Shown here: in pieces, positions 12,292 through 22,569 of the stretch
Layout of the letters: every line of letters starts with the position of its first letter
Numbering within the stretch: the stretch's first letter is position 1
Source: Melastoma dodecandrum
Lineage: Eukaryota; Streptophyta; Magnoliopsida; Myrtales; Melastomataceae
Assembly (NCBI GenBank): GCA_029817715.1
Contig: JARUPY010000290.1
Span: 5,394,001-5,458,000 of the forward strand
Length of the DNA: 64,000 nt
Direction of reading: 5' to 3'
Position numbers and translations under genes: made by a program
The notes under the pieces: generated by a model
What the model saw: only the letters and a program-made list of their open reading frames with translations
Database searches by the model: none
Told to the model about the DNA's origin: nothing

Positions 12292-13026
12292 CTATGCCTT
12301 AAATGGGAATGTATTTTCATCAAAGAGAACATCTCTGGAAACATATATTTTTCCAGAGGACAGAGCCGAACAAATATAACCTTTGTGAAAAGAACTACGT
12401 CCTAGTAAGACACATGGGATAGATCGGGGTTCTAATTTGTGAACATTATAAGGACGTAAAGAAGGAAAGCACAGACACCCAAAAACGCGAAGAAGGTGGT
12501 AAGCTGGGGGAGATTTGGTAAGAAGGAAAGTTGGATTTTGAAAGTTAAGAATCCTAGATGGTAAGATATTAATCAAATCAACAGCTATATTAAAGGCATA
12601 TACCCAATATTTCAGAGGAAGTCCTCCATGAGTTAATAATGCTAGTCCAACTTCAACCACATGTCGGTTCTTCCTTTCCACCCTACCGTTTTGTTGCGGT
12701 GTATAGGGACAAGAGATTTGGTGAGAGATACCCTGTTTAATAAGGAAGGAATGCAGGGAACGAAATTCGCCACCCCAATCAGATCTGACTGTATGGATAA
12801 TAGACTTGAAATGATTTTGGACCATGGTATAAAATTGAACAAACGCTTGTAAGGCCTGAGATTTTTCCCGGAGAAAGTAAATCCAGGAAAATCTGGTGGC
12901 GTCATCAATCAATAACATGAAGTAGCGGTCTCCAGTAATTGATGTCACAGGGGATGGGCCCCAAATATCTGTATGAACCAAATGAAATGGTGTCGTGGCA
13001 TGAGAAGAGGACGGTGGAAAAGGCAA
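12292..13026 (-). pseudogene. copia element 2 integrase
   Basis: Same frame as gag. Catalytic D, D and E positions are visible in HTDIWGP, VRSDWGGEF and PQQNGRVERKNRH, followed by the VFGCLCFPSLRPYN core and the conserved YVSRDVLFDE end. A TAG at 12292-12294 separates it from RT in the same frame. This enzyme would insert the element cDNA into the genome. Confidence 0.88.
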
Positions 13027-14853
13027 GCGGGGATGTTCAGTTAAAGCACATGTCTATCAAAACGATAGAGTTCCAGAAGTTGAGGACTCAGTACAATCAC
13101 TAAGAACTTTTGATAAGACAACAGAGCTGGGGTGGCCTAGTCGCTGATGCCATTTGGTTTTGTCAGCGGAATGTGCAGTAAGGTATGAAGAGGGCCTATC
13201 AGAGTTGTTGTCTGTCTGGAGAGAGTGTATAGGAGATCGAGGAGGGAAAGGAGCAAGACTGACAGCATGATTGACAGAGCTGATGGAGTTAGTTGATCCT
13301 ACTTGAGGTTGAAGTTTGTAAAGTCCCTGATGCATCTGTCCCTTGAGGAGGATATGATTTGTGGTCTTGTCCTTGACAAAGAAGGCATGAGAATGAAATT
13401 CAACAACCACATTATTGTCTTGGCAAAGTTTGGAAACACTAAGTAGATTTTGGGAAAGATGAGGAGTATGAAGAATGTGAGACAATTTTAGTACACCTGA
13501 TTCAGTAGATAAGACACTATCTCCAGTATGACAAATGCCTAATTGAGTGCCATTGCCAATAGTGACAGAGGAGGTACCTTGATAAGGGGCGATGTTAGAG
13601 AGGCCTGTGGTATCGGGTGTAACATGATGAGTCGCTCCAGAGACAACGAGCCACTCATCAGGGGTAGGTGGACGAGTTGGTGGATGGGGTATGTTCAGAG
13701 AGGACAAAGGAAGATAGGGACTGGAATTGGTAAAGTGAGTCTGGGGAGGGTAGTTTAGAGCCTGGGGGATTGGTGGTGGTGTATTGGTCTGAACAGGGAA
13801 AGGAGGATAGGCTGAGGTGGTGTTGAAGGATGGCTGATAGGAGGAATTCAGGCGATGATAACACGACACGGCAGTATGACCAACTTTGAAGCAAATTTGG
13901 CATTGCGATTTTGGTTTAAAAAATGGTCTAGGGAATGAAGCCCGATAAGGTGGTCTACCAAGAAGACTAGACTGGTCTGTTGCAGGAGTTGGTGGTGTCC
14001 AGTGGTGTAACTGAGTGGGAGGATGTTTGGTCTGTGGTCGAAGTGTAGGGCGAGAGGTGGTATGTACCTGAGACTTCACAACACCAGAGTCCAGAGGAGT
14101 TAAGGGAGAGAGATGAACCTGAGGAATTGCACAGTCTACCACCTGTCTCCGTTCCAAGCGTAACTCGAAGTTCAGCAACAGATTTTGCACTTCTTCTACT
14201 GTGGGCAACTCAGAGCGGCTATATATAGCCATGACAATGGCATCATACTCCGCCGGGAGACCCTCCAACAGATACCAAAGATAGTCTCTGTTACTCACTG
14301 ATTCACCAACAGCCGACAATTGATTGGACAACGTCTTCAGAGAATTTAGGTATTGCTGCATCGTTCTTCCCTCCTTCCTTAGTTGTTGCATCTGCATCAT
14401 AAGGTTAATCACCCGTGAAGGCAAAGTTGATTCATATCTGCAACGTAGTACCTCCCAGACTTCGCACGAGTTCTTACATCCCACAACCATGCTCAAAGGT
14501 TCGGAGGTCAGTGATGAAAAAAGCAAACTCATAACTACCTTATCGGTCCTTTGCCAGACTCCAAAGCTGGGATTCCTCACAAGTTGCTCACTATCCAAAT
14601 ATTAGGCTGGAGGAGAGGTTAATCCATAAATATAGTCATCAAAACCTGCCGCAGTAATTGCTGCTAGTATCTGGCCTTTCCATAGCAAGTAATTTCCGTC
14701 ATCAAGTTTAACTAAAGACGCAAAGATACCAGATGGAATCTGCATCTGTGACTGACTCAAGACAGAACTATGTTCAGACACTCCAGACCCAGAAATCGGA
14801 AACTGGGTTGCAGACATTGGTGTTACCGGAGGATTTGACAGATGCTCATCCAT
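13027..14853 (-). pseudogene. copia element 2 gag and protease
   Basis: Begins at ATG 14853 (MDEHLSNPPVTPMS...) with gag features (KLDDGNYLLWKGQILAAI). An in-frame TAA at 14602-14604 breaks it, and the same frame then runs on to 13057. The CCHC knuckle CQICFKVGHTAVSC is near 13860-13900. In the protease the usual DSGA reads V-S-G-A (WLVVSGATHHV), with GTC at 13642-13644 where GAC would give Asp, so the catalytic aspartate is missing. Two adjacent in-frame stops (TGA TAG, about 13054-13059) end the block inside the pre-integrase zinc-binding region. Confidence 0.85.
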
Positions 14854-14896
14854 TTCTTTGCTAGGATCTTCTTACAATGGCGTTAAGCTCCTACAA

Positions 14897-14908
14897 GCTC
14901 TGATACCA
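14897..14908 (-). other. Primer-binding site (initiator tRNA-Met), copia element 2
   Basis: Reads TGGTATCAGAGC on the minus strand, directly next to the 5' LTR. Confidence 0.9.
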
Positions 14909-15241
14909 TGAGAATATTTGCAGCAGCAGCCGGTGATGCAGGAAGAGCCCGTGAAGATGAAGGAGACGAGAAAAGTAAGAAGAAGAGGAAGAAGAAGGAG
15001 AAGGAGGAGGAGGAGGGAGAAGGAAGGAAAAATATCTTTAGGAGTTTTTCTGTTATACAACCCACACGCACCCACTTTCAGTACAGTGCCATATATTACA
15101 GCAGAGGTGTATAACAGATTGAGGTTTTACGTCAAAGACCACTAAATATTAATTTTATTACACCTCTATGCCATTTTCTTCTACCTTGTCATTCAACTGG
15201 GCTTCGGCTCCACACTGCCTCTCTGGGCTTACTGGCCAACA
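14909..15241 (-). repeat. 5' LTR of copia element 2
   Basis: 333 bp direct repeat of 9894-10226. On the minus strand it should carry the promoter; a TATA-like TAATATATGG lies near 15088-15098. Confidence 0.95.
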
Positions 15242-15246
15242 CTCTG
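15242..15246. repeat. Target-site duplication, right copy (CTCTG)
   Basis: Right-hand partner of the 5-bp duplication made when copia element 2 inserted. Confidence 0.9.
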
Positions 15247-15452
15247 CAACCTCGGAGAAATTGATGACAGGCAGCTTGTTCTGCGCTATGGGTCCCATGT
15301 TATCAGAGCCTGTAAAAGGTTTCGATGGCGTGATGCTGTCCCGCTCGGCTGTCGTCTTTATGTAGACCCCCCGGTTGCCATCCTTCGCAGAATCATTACA
15401 ACGTGATATCCCGATGGTCATCACGAACTCACTCTAAGGCTGCGTGCACGAC
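15247..15452 (-). promoter_or_regulatory. Start region and core promoter of AOP-like copy 1
   Basis: Holds the 5' end of exon 1 and DNA upstream of the ATG at 15298. Most of it (about 15281-15452) is missing from copy 3, where the flanks are joined directly. Confidence 0.55.
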
Positions 15453-15710
15453 CAATTAGGGTCCACAACTTACCAATACACTGGATATATTTGGCCTTCT
15501 CGATTCACTAGTTTAACCTTTCAATGTCATTTTATCATGAGCATTATATCTAAATGTATGCCGATGCTACTCGATCATTCTGCAGTTAGGGTTGGCGGGC
15601 ACGAAACTTCGCATTCCTCCGAGACTTCGCGCAGACATCCTGAACTCGATTTGCACATAATGTACACTAATCCATGACGCCGAGCTTATGCTTAACAAGA
15701 GTTTGGCGAC
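15453..15710. repeat. Upstream block duplicated at 23594-23852
   Basis: Both places share CAATTAGGGTCCACAAC, then a long match through CGATTCACTAGTTTAACC and TTCGCATTCCTCCGAGACTT to the sequence before GTTTGG. This is the distal promoter region carried along when the AOP-like gene was duplicated. Confidence 0.85.
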
Positions 15711-16950
15711 CGGGATGGAACAACATATTTGGCCGTCAGGGTCAGGTCACGATCACCGATCAGGAAAGCAATATAGTGACATTTCAACTAACTCATCGTC
15801 ATAAGAAATTAACACGAGGAAGGTCAGGTTGCACAGGGACTTTCACATGATTCAAGCATTTTCCTGTCTTCCAAATCGAGGGAGACAGTAAGAGAATCTC
15901 TCCTTGTATTCCCATTACCACAAATGTCCAAAAGTTGTTATTGATGCTTCACAAATCCATACAAACTTCTACAGACCTTGGCCATTCTCAGTCCCAATCA
16001 ATGTACTCCACACAATATCAGGATCCAAGACCGCGTCGATTACATCTCATGGTGAATCGTTGTTCCAGACCGTGTCACATTGCCCCTTGGGAAATTACGA
16101 GGCGTTGAGTTTGGGAGGAGCATCACCCAAACACTTAGAGATTATGTTGCACTGAGTCTGGGGCGTGAGAGGTGACGCGGTCCTCAAAAGCGTCACCCGA
16201 ACACTTAGAAATTTAGTTGCACCGAGTTTGGGGGGCGTCGCAGGAGTGATGTGGTCTGGCGCCAAGCGCTATCCTTGTAACATCTTCTCATAAGGTGACA
16301 TTGCATGATGCATGGCAAAATGATTCAGTATATACTACTACTGCTACCATCGGATGCCACATTTGGCATAGGCAATTTGCTACTAGTTGAATAGTATAAA
16401 CCTTCCCTATCATGTATATCTAACGTACCTACATCTCATCAGTTTATTAGACCGCATGGCAGTGATAAGTTAGGCATATAATAAATTAAGTGTGCCGGCC
16501 GAGGTCGGCCTCCTATGTTCGAAACCGAAGTACGTAAATCTACTTTGCTAATGTTTTGGCCATGAATGCATCTGATCTGATGTACATATTTGGCTCTGTT
16601 ATCTCAGGCTGTCTCCTGCCGAGCACCCAAATGGCTTTTGAATTGGGATGATTAAGAGATCAGGTTTAGGTCAGGGTTTTACACTTGGACCTGCACATGG
16701 TGGTTCAAACAGTCGAGTCCGTCTTCCAACCGGAAAGACAAGGGAGGGGACACTATGATAAGCTTCCCTGGTATTCCTGTTATCACTAAAATGTCCAAAA
16801 CTTCTTGTTGACGCTTCCCAGAAGCCATGACTTTTCCTGGGTGCAAGGCAGAAACCTTTCATGGTTGAACTAAATCGTTTATACTAAGAAAGAGAGACGA
16901 CTTCTCGAATTCTCGCAGAGGTTATCCACATTGGAGTAAACCTCTGCACC
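15711..16950. other. Intergenic DNA between AOP-like copies 1 and 2
   Basis: No gene recognised. The passage near 16770-16830 (CCTGTTATCACTAAAATGTC...) resembles 15910-15965 (CCCATTACCACAAATGTCC...), so the upstream region of the ancestral gene is present twice here in diverged form. Two near-copies of a short AACACTTAGA-containing sentence occur at about 16128-16160 and 16190-16220. Confidence 0.5.
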
Positions 16951-16958
16951 GTGAATCC

Positions 16959-17258
16959 CTACCCCAGGCTCTCAAACAAGGTGACCCTGGGGTTCTGGCC
17001 TACATACCCGTGGAAGGTCTTCTTGGAAGAATTATGTATCTTCCTTTCAAGCGGGAGCTCGAAGAGCTCCTTGATTGACCCCAGCAATGGGTTCCTCAAA
17101 TCCATTGGGATGCTGTCGAAGGACGCCTTGAAGCAACCATACTCAACCAACGTCTCCTTCACTCGGTCCCTCACTCTGTCCCATTCAGGAGACCCCTGTT
17201 TTCCCTCCACCCTGGAGAAGTCGATGACTGGTGGCTTGTTTTGGGCAATTGATCCCAT
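16959..17258 (-). pseudogene. AOP-like 2-oxoglutarate dioxygenase, copy 2 (exon 1 fragment)
   Basis: Starts at ATG 17258 (MGSIAQNKPPVIDFSRVEG) and runs 99 residues through the DIOX_N region (SPEWDRVRDRVKETLVEYG, ELFELPLERK, HGYVGQNP), ending FESLG at a TAG at 16959-16961. The family continues GIDDAD... here, but homology stops and the next DNA instead resembles gene-upstream sequence. The iron- and 2-oxoglutarate-binding C-terminal domain is absent, so the product cannot be catalytic. A good TATA box (TATAAA on the minus strand, about 17318-17323) lies 60 bp upstream, so a short transcript is possible. Confidence 0.8.
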
Positions 17259-17317
17259 GGTTTTAGAGTGAGTTCGTTGTTAAGGTTCATCGATGCGATG
17301 GACTCGCTAGGCCCCGT

Positions 17318-17323
17318 CTTTAT
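17318..17323 (-). promoter_or_regulatory. Candidate TATA box of AOP-like copy 2
   Basis: The minus strand reads AGTATAAAGACGG about 60 bp upstream of the ATG at 17258, the normal spacing for a plant core promoter with a short leader. Confidence 0.5.
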
Positions 17324-17791
17324 ACTGGTGCCTGGCACCATCCTTGTAGCATCTTCTCATGAGGCGACATCACAGAGTTTCATTGACTACTGTATAAGAT
17401 GATACGACGACAATTATGAGAAGAAAAGTGTCGCGGCAGTCATCCATTTCCCAGTTGAACATAAATATTATATTCTGCCGAAAAGAACAAGAGATTATGC
17501 TGCATATAAGCAGAAAGATATCTTTAACCCTTTGAATAGAAGCACAAGGGAGTTGCGTACTGGGTTGTGGATCTTTGGGATCGAGTTCGTTAAGTCTAAT
17601 TGCCCGAATGTAGACGCGACGACTGAGATGGGAACTGCCACCATTCTCCATATGATGGGCAAGACCACTGAGAAATGGCAGCGACTTCAACAAGTCTTTT
17701 AACACTCAAATCAAAAGGCCATTGAGAAAGCAAACACACAGAGTTCCTCAAACTTATTCAAGACAAGAAGTACAGACCACAGACGACACAT

Positions 17792-18253
17792 ATGTCAGAT
17801 GACACAGTACGCTTTGAGCGCATCTTTGGATTTATAATCAGCTGGTTCACCGCGGATCAGTCTAAGCCCTCGTTCGACATGAAGTTCCTGGCGCCGATCA
17901 GGGTCAAGAACACCAACTTCGGGCCTTACAAGTACGATGCCACTGCCGTGGACTTCACCTACGGGGGAGTGGTCGTCGGACAGGTGAACATACCGAAGAG
18001 CAAGGCCAACTTCAAGTCCACCAAGAAGATTGATGTCGAGGTCTCGTTGAATTCGAATGCATTGTCCACCGCTGCGTCGTCCGGACTAGCGAACGAGCTC
18101 GGGAGTGGGGTCATCAACTTGGGGAGCCAGGGGAAGATGAACGGGAAGGTGACGCTGATGCTCATGTTCAAGAAGAAGAAGGCGACCGAGATGGACTGCA
18201 CCATGGCCATTGATGTTGCGTCCAAGGCTGTCAAGTCCGTGGAATGCAAGTAG
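17792..18253 (+). pseudogene. 5'-truncated LEA_2 (LEA14/NHL-like) gene
   Basis: The ORF of 153 codons begins ATG at 17792. Its first ~23 residues (MSDDTVRFERIFGF...) look unrelated to the family; LEA_2 similarity starts at PSFDMKFLAPIRVKNTNFGP and continues (YDATAVDFTYGGVVVGQ, KSTKKIDVEVSLNSNAL, GKMNGKVTLMLMFKKKKA) to CTMAIDVASKAVKSVECK and TAG. Family members of this type usually have a basic N-terminal region and a membrane-spanning anchor before this domain; both are missing. The remaining half is free of stops, so it could still be expressed as a soluble fragment or be a recent 5' truncation. LEA_2 proteins are linked to desiccation and stress responses. Confidence 0.7.
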
Positions 18254-19310
18254 AGGGTGTGATAGAAACGGAGAATATGTACTTTCTTTTTCCATCTTTT
18301 TTTTTTCGTGTTACATTCTTTGTCCCGTGATCTCTATTCATTATTTGATTTCATTTGTAAATCTTCCGTGCGACCTGTTATTCTTCGTCTGAAAGTCACA
18401 ATTACCTTTCAATCTCTTCATAGCATAAGATTGAATCGATAAAAATGAAAATGAAAAACTTCAAAGCTTTCCCCTGTTTATTCATTAGTGGGAAGAATTC
18501 CTGTATCTCGGTGAATCACACAGGTAGAACATCGGACAAGTTATTCTATGAGGAAACCCATGCACCAGTCGGATGTAGACTGCGATGAAATGTGCAGTTG
18601 TTTTCTGCAGATTGGGATTAAAAGTGCATTGGTCAATTCACAGTCGCTTTTGAGCATATTCATCATCTTTACATGAAAGTTCATTGGGTGCAGAGCAGTG
18701 GAGTGTATATTCGTTCCCCGTGATCTGCTCTGCTTAGGAAACAATTCGGAATTTCTGGGATTGTTTCGGTGGTCCGTCACACCTAAAATTTTTAACCTTT
18801 AAATTTCAGGAGGAGGATTTAATCTACAAATGGGATTATCTCAAAACTATGTGAAAATATTTGTAACTTGTCTCAAAACTGGCTTTCGATTTCCTTTTAT
18901 GGGTGGATTGATTTTGGCAAAGGCTTCTGCTCATCCAAGTGCTCCGTGCGGTGCTGGAGGACGAGGAAGAGGGAAAGATGTCTCAAGTACTGCCGCATTA
19001 GAAGCGATGAGTGCAACCGTGTGTCCCGCCGGGTTACTGTGGCCACAAGGAATGAGCCCTCCTAACATGGACGTCAGGAACTCCAACACCAAACCCAACT
19101 GCCCAGATAATCATATCTCAATTTAATAAAAGCCAAAAAAAATAAAGATAAAAACAGATTGCATAGACCACCAGGATAATGGCAGGTTAAAATATTTATT
19201 ACTTTCATTGAAAATAACCAAGAAACGTATCTTACAAGAAAAAGAAAAACCTAGTCGCCAAGGTAGAAAGCAAAAAAAGCAACAAATATGTTCGAACAAA
19301 TCAGTCGGGA
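18254..19310. other. Intergenic DNA between LEA_2 fragment and Pumilio gene
   Basis: The first ~150 bp look like the LEA_2 3' UTR, since part of them (18285-18400) is also present near 21948-22055. The rest holds only short unsupported ORFs. The right end is the 3' flank of the minus-strand Pumilio gene. Confidence 0.5.
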
Positions 19311-21090
19311 TCAGAGGCCGCAGCGGAAGTATCCACTCCTGTTGTTCGGCCTCCTAATCAGCTTCTGAAGTTTTCCCCCATATGAACTGCTCTGAAGTGC
19401 CTCTCCTTCTGAATCTATCATCGATCTCAATATGTCGTAAATCACTAATCCGCGGTCCTAACAGAGAAAAGCAAAATTCAATCAAAACAATGTATAATAT
19501 CAGATCCGGAAGACAATCTTCTATGAATATCTGTTGTACCTTTGCCCGGGAGAGCATTGCTTGGACGACGTAGTTGCCATACGGATCGTTAAATAGCTCA
19601 GTGAAATCCCGACCAGTCATCAGTTCCCACGCAATCTCCTCAAACCAGGTCATATTAGACCGGAGGAGGCACTTTTCCATGACGTGGCTCCCGTACTTGT
19701 CCACCGAAAGGGAATGATAACTTCCTTGGAGGCTCCACAATACGTCTTCGGTTAGCTGCGGTATGTCGAAGTCGAATAGCTTCTGCACCAAGTAATTGCT
19801 GCAAAGGAGGAAACGCAGAGGAGTTTGGCATAATTGCTCCTAAATTTGGCTTCGAAAATAAAAAGAGAAGGGCGGAATGATGAATACCCAGCGGGATGAA
19901 CAGCCAACTCGCTGCATATCTCTGTCATTTTAGGAAAGAGAAGATTTCTGCATAATCCCTTTGATATCTCCACGGACTTCATCAGCATGCAACACCCTCT
20001 GAGATCCGTGGCTATCTCCATTAAATGCTTCTCAGCGTCGAGGAAGATTTGCTGGAGAACATAAAATAAAACACGCTTCAATAACGTAACAGACATATAC
20101 GATTTAATCACATATATCTAAAACACATAATATTCCAATACACAAAGTACTATACGTTTTAGGGTACTACGCCATTTATCAAAGAAGATGAAAAAAGATG
20201 ACCTACCACATTCTCCATGTCCGAGAAGTTGCTTAAGCAGAACTCAATCACTTTTTGTCCGTGGTAATCCTTGAACAACGAAACTACGAAGCGGGACAAA
20301 GCCGTCGCAACGGATTGCCTCTGATCGAATTCGCTAAGATGCTCAAATAGTTTAAGCATGGAACGCATTCTGCCGTAAGAAAAAGAAGTAATCAGTATAT
20401 TTCGTAGCTTGTCTGAACAAAAATTTAAAAGAAGAAATAAAAACAAAGAAGTATCGCCTAGAAAATCCACAGAACGTACCCGTTCGGATTACGACACACT
20501 TGAAGAAGAGGAACGTTTCCGAAACGCAAGGAAAGGACTATCTCATCCCTGAGTCTTCCGCTACAGCGTCCGACAAGGTCTTGAAACTCTTTGCTAATCA
20601 TCGGATTGGTCATTGTTTCCTGCAGGCTGCTCTCGCGGACCAGTTTCTTGAAGTAGGCATCCACGCTATTTTCTTCCGCCAATGATTCACGACCGAGGTG
20701 GCCCCTCTTTGCCATGTATATTGGTACTTGTCTTCGTTTGTCATCCCGGCAGCCTTCTTGTGGTTGAAACACATCGCCACTTGCAGACCGATCAGACCAA
20801 ATACTTTCGAGAGCACGTTTATCAGTTTTGGTTCCACCACAGTGCATGGACAGCGGGTATTGTTCCTTGAGTCGAGGGTTGTGGAGTTGTTGCAGAAGTT
20901 CTTGGAAAGGATGCTCATTGTGGAAAGAGCCAGACGAACCATCTCTTGTTTGGCGGGCAAGGCTACCGCTATTGGCACTGGACATGGGGGACTGGTTTGG
21001 GTCGGCATGGTTCGGCATGGGTGGACCAAGGATATCGTCTGCCAGGGTTCCGAGGAGGTGACGAGCCGTGTTGTAGTCGATTTCTACCAT
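19311..21090 (-). CDS. Pumilio/PUF-domain RNA-binding protein, five exons
   Basis: Predicted sequence-specific mRNA 3' UTR-binding regulator. Exons on the minus strand: 21090-20480, 20369-20207, 20051-19888, 19798-19540, 19457-19311. All introns follow GT..AG, and the exons sum to 1,344 nt, giving a 447-residue protein. The first ~190 residues are a low-complexity Asn/Ser/Pro/Arg region. PUF repeats follow, seen in RNPNGMRSMLKLF, YHGQKVIEFCLSNF, LRGCCMLMKSVE, HPAGNYLVQKLFD, DKYGSHVMEKCLL, DPYGNYVVQAMLSRAK and the C-terminal SSSYGGKLQKLI. That is fewer than the canonical eight, as in the plant APUM7/8-like group. It starts at ATG 21090 and ends at TGA 19311-19313. Neighbours are unrelated. Confidence 0.88.
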
Positions 21091-21170
21091 GGTTGGACAA
21101 TCAACCGAGTTTAATGTGATGCTCTTCCGCTAGGTTGCAGATTATGTCTCTTATATAGTTTTTTTAGAAG
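21091..21170 (-). promoter_or_regulatory. Proximal upstream region of the Pumilio gene, partly duplicated near 22425
   Basis: Contains AGTTTAATGTGATGCTCTTCC, which recurs at about 22438-22458. No firm TATA box is visible; the minus strand has an A-rich ACTATATAAGAG near 21150-21160 that could serve. Confidence 0.4.
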
Positions 21171-21172
21171 GA

Positions 21173-21690
21173 ATCTGAGATATTCAAATATCTCTCGTTG
21201 GATTTAATCATTATGAAATTTGGATTTTTTTATCCTTTAAGTGTGCCAAGTAAAGGCTTTGTAATATGTTCTTCTCTGATTTTGTTGCGCACCGAAATCT
21301 AATATGATGGAATATGTCTTGATTTAGATATATAAAATCGTTTTTAAAATATTTCTACGAATTAGATTGAAGGCTTATTTAATGAAGAATAAATGAAAAT
21401 ATAATCCAAGATTTATTTAATAAAAGAATATGAGATATTCAAATATCTCCCGTTGGATTTATGAAATTTGGATTTTTTGTATGGATAAAGATTTTATCCA
21501 TTTATATCAGGATAATCTTTTAAGATAATATGGCTTTGTCGTCTCATCTTAGATTTTGTTGCCCATCAAAATCTAATTTGATGCAATATGTCTTGACTTA
21601 GATATATAGAATCGTTTTGAAAATATTTCTATGAATAAGATTGAAGGTTTATTTAATGAATAATAAATGAAAATGTAATGCAAAAAGTCA
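21173..21690. repeat. Diverged tandem duplication, unit about 255 bp
   Basis: Two units (about 21173-21425 and 21428-21690) share in order GAGATATTCAAATATCTC, GTTGGATTTA, ATGAAATTTGGATTTTTT, TTTGTTGC, AATATGTCTTGA, TTAGATATATA, AATATTTCTA and ATTGAAGG. The second has a small extra stretch (GGATAAAGATTTTATCC). GATATTCAAATATC is a palindrome. Confidence 0.8.
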
Positions 21691-21939
21691 ATAGCATATG
21701 CGTTGAAAGAAGAAATAACAAAGAATAGAGGCTAAGTGTAACAAATATATCATAAATTATTTTATACGGAATAAAGAAAGAAAGAGTGCAAGAATGAATT
21801 GGGTATGAATGATGCCAACCAAATTTCCCCTAAAACGAATGGTTAACCTCAACATCCTCCACCTGCCTCTCATTCCAAGTCCAATTCCTCACATTCTTTG
21901 AACATTGTCCGAAACCAATTGGGTGTGATCAAATGAGAC

Positions 21940-22060
21940 TTGTGCTTCATTTTTCCATCTTTTTTTTCGTGCCACATTTTTGTTACGGTGATTCATTATT
22001 TGGTTTGATTTGTAAATCTTCTACGCGAATTGTTGATAATCCTCATCTGAAAAATAACGA
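21940..22060 (+). pseudogene. 3' UTR relic of a second LEA_2 gene copy
   Basis: Matches the DNA just after the LEA_2 stop codon (18285-18400): CCATCTTTTTTTTCGTG, GTGATTCATTATTTG, TTTGTAAATCTTC and a TCATCTGAAA end. No LEA_2 coding sequence remains beside it. It lies just upstream of the AOP-like copy 3 region, as if an AOP-LEA_2 unit had been duplicated and the LEA_2 coding part lost. Confidence 0.65.
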
Positions 22061-22569
22061 AAAAAATCAATTAATTAAAAAATACAAAATTAAAAAACTC
22101 TTGGAGGTTTATTTATTTTGGATTATAAAATGTAGGTAAAATATACTATAATATCAAAAACTATTATCAAACTTTCTTTTTTTTTTAAATGTAGTTTGTT
22201 ATACGATTTTATACTAACTTTTGTTTTGTTTCTATATTGATCTTGGCCAATTTTGAATTTTACTGTACGAAAACCAAACGGGCCTTAATTTATGATTTTC
22301 AATTATTGACTAAAACATAAAAAATGGATAATAATATTGAAATCTCTCGTTTTTTATTTTAACATTTTGATGGCTAGATTAAGTAAGTTATAAGCCGAAG
22401 TTGGACTGTAAGTTAGCGAAGTTGGACGATCAAGCAAAGTTTAATGTGATGCTCTTCCTTAGGTTGCTCCCAAGCTTTATGTTTTAAGACAACCCGACAA
22501 CACCACGAAGCTTTGAGCTGGTTCTCAACTCTCTTACCCTCATTCAAGTAGAGGAATCGCATGAACTAG
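22061..22569. other. AT-rich intergenic DNA
   Basis: No gene seen. Contains a second copy of Pumilio upstream sequence near 22425-22470. Confidence 0.45.

Larger units (their letters stand above)
9894..15241 (-). mobile_element. Ty1/copia retrotransposon, element 2, full length (5,348 bp)
   Basis: Complete element on the minus strand: LTRs 14909-15241 (5') and 9894-10226 (3'), PBS next to the right LTR, purine-rich tract next to the left LTR, and gag-protease-integrase-RT-RNase H between. Both LTRs begin TG and end CA in either reading and are 333 bp long. I count three differences between them, so the insertion is young. The 5-bp duplication CTCTG flanks it. The internal region is one reading frame broken only by a few stop codons, and the protease active-site Asp is lost. 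It lies inside exon 1 of an AOP-like gene, in the same transcriptional orientation. Confidence 0.95.
9378..15298 (-). pseudogene. AOP-like 2-oxoglutarate dioxygenase, copy 1, split by a copia insertion
   Basis: Minus-strand gene. Its N-terminus lies right of the insert (ATG at 15298, MGPIAQNKLPVINFSEVAE) and exon 1 continues left of it (9889 down to 9578: KPGSPEWIRVRDQVKEALVE..., ending GHPGF at an AG|GTAAGC donor). This is the N-terminal region (DIOX_N) of AOP-type Fe(II)/2-oxoglutarate oxygenases. Part of exon 2 survives at about 9380-9530 (ISALPVFGSKTIQSFS) but is shifted out of frame by extra bases near 9470 and stops before the HxD iron-binding motif; no C-terminal exon is found. Copy 3 (22570-23597) preserves the uninterrupted sequence at the insertion point. 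A candidate TATA (TACATAAA on the minus strand near 15360) lies upstream. Confidence 0.85.
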
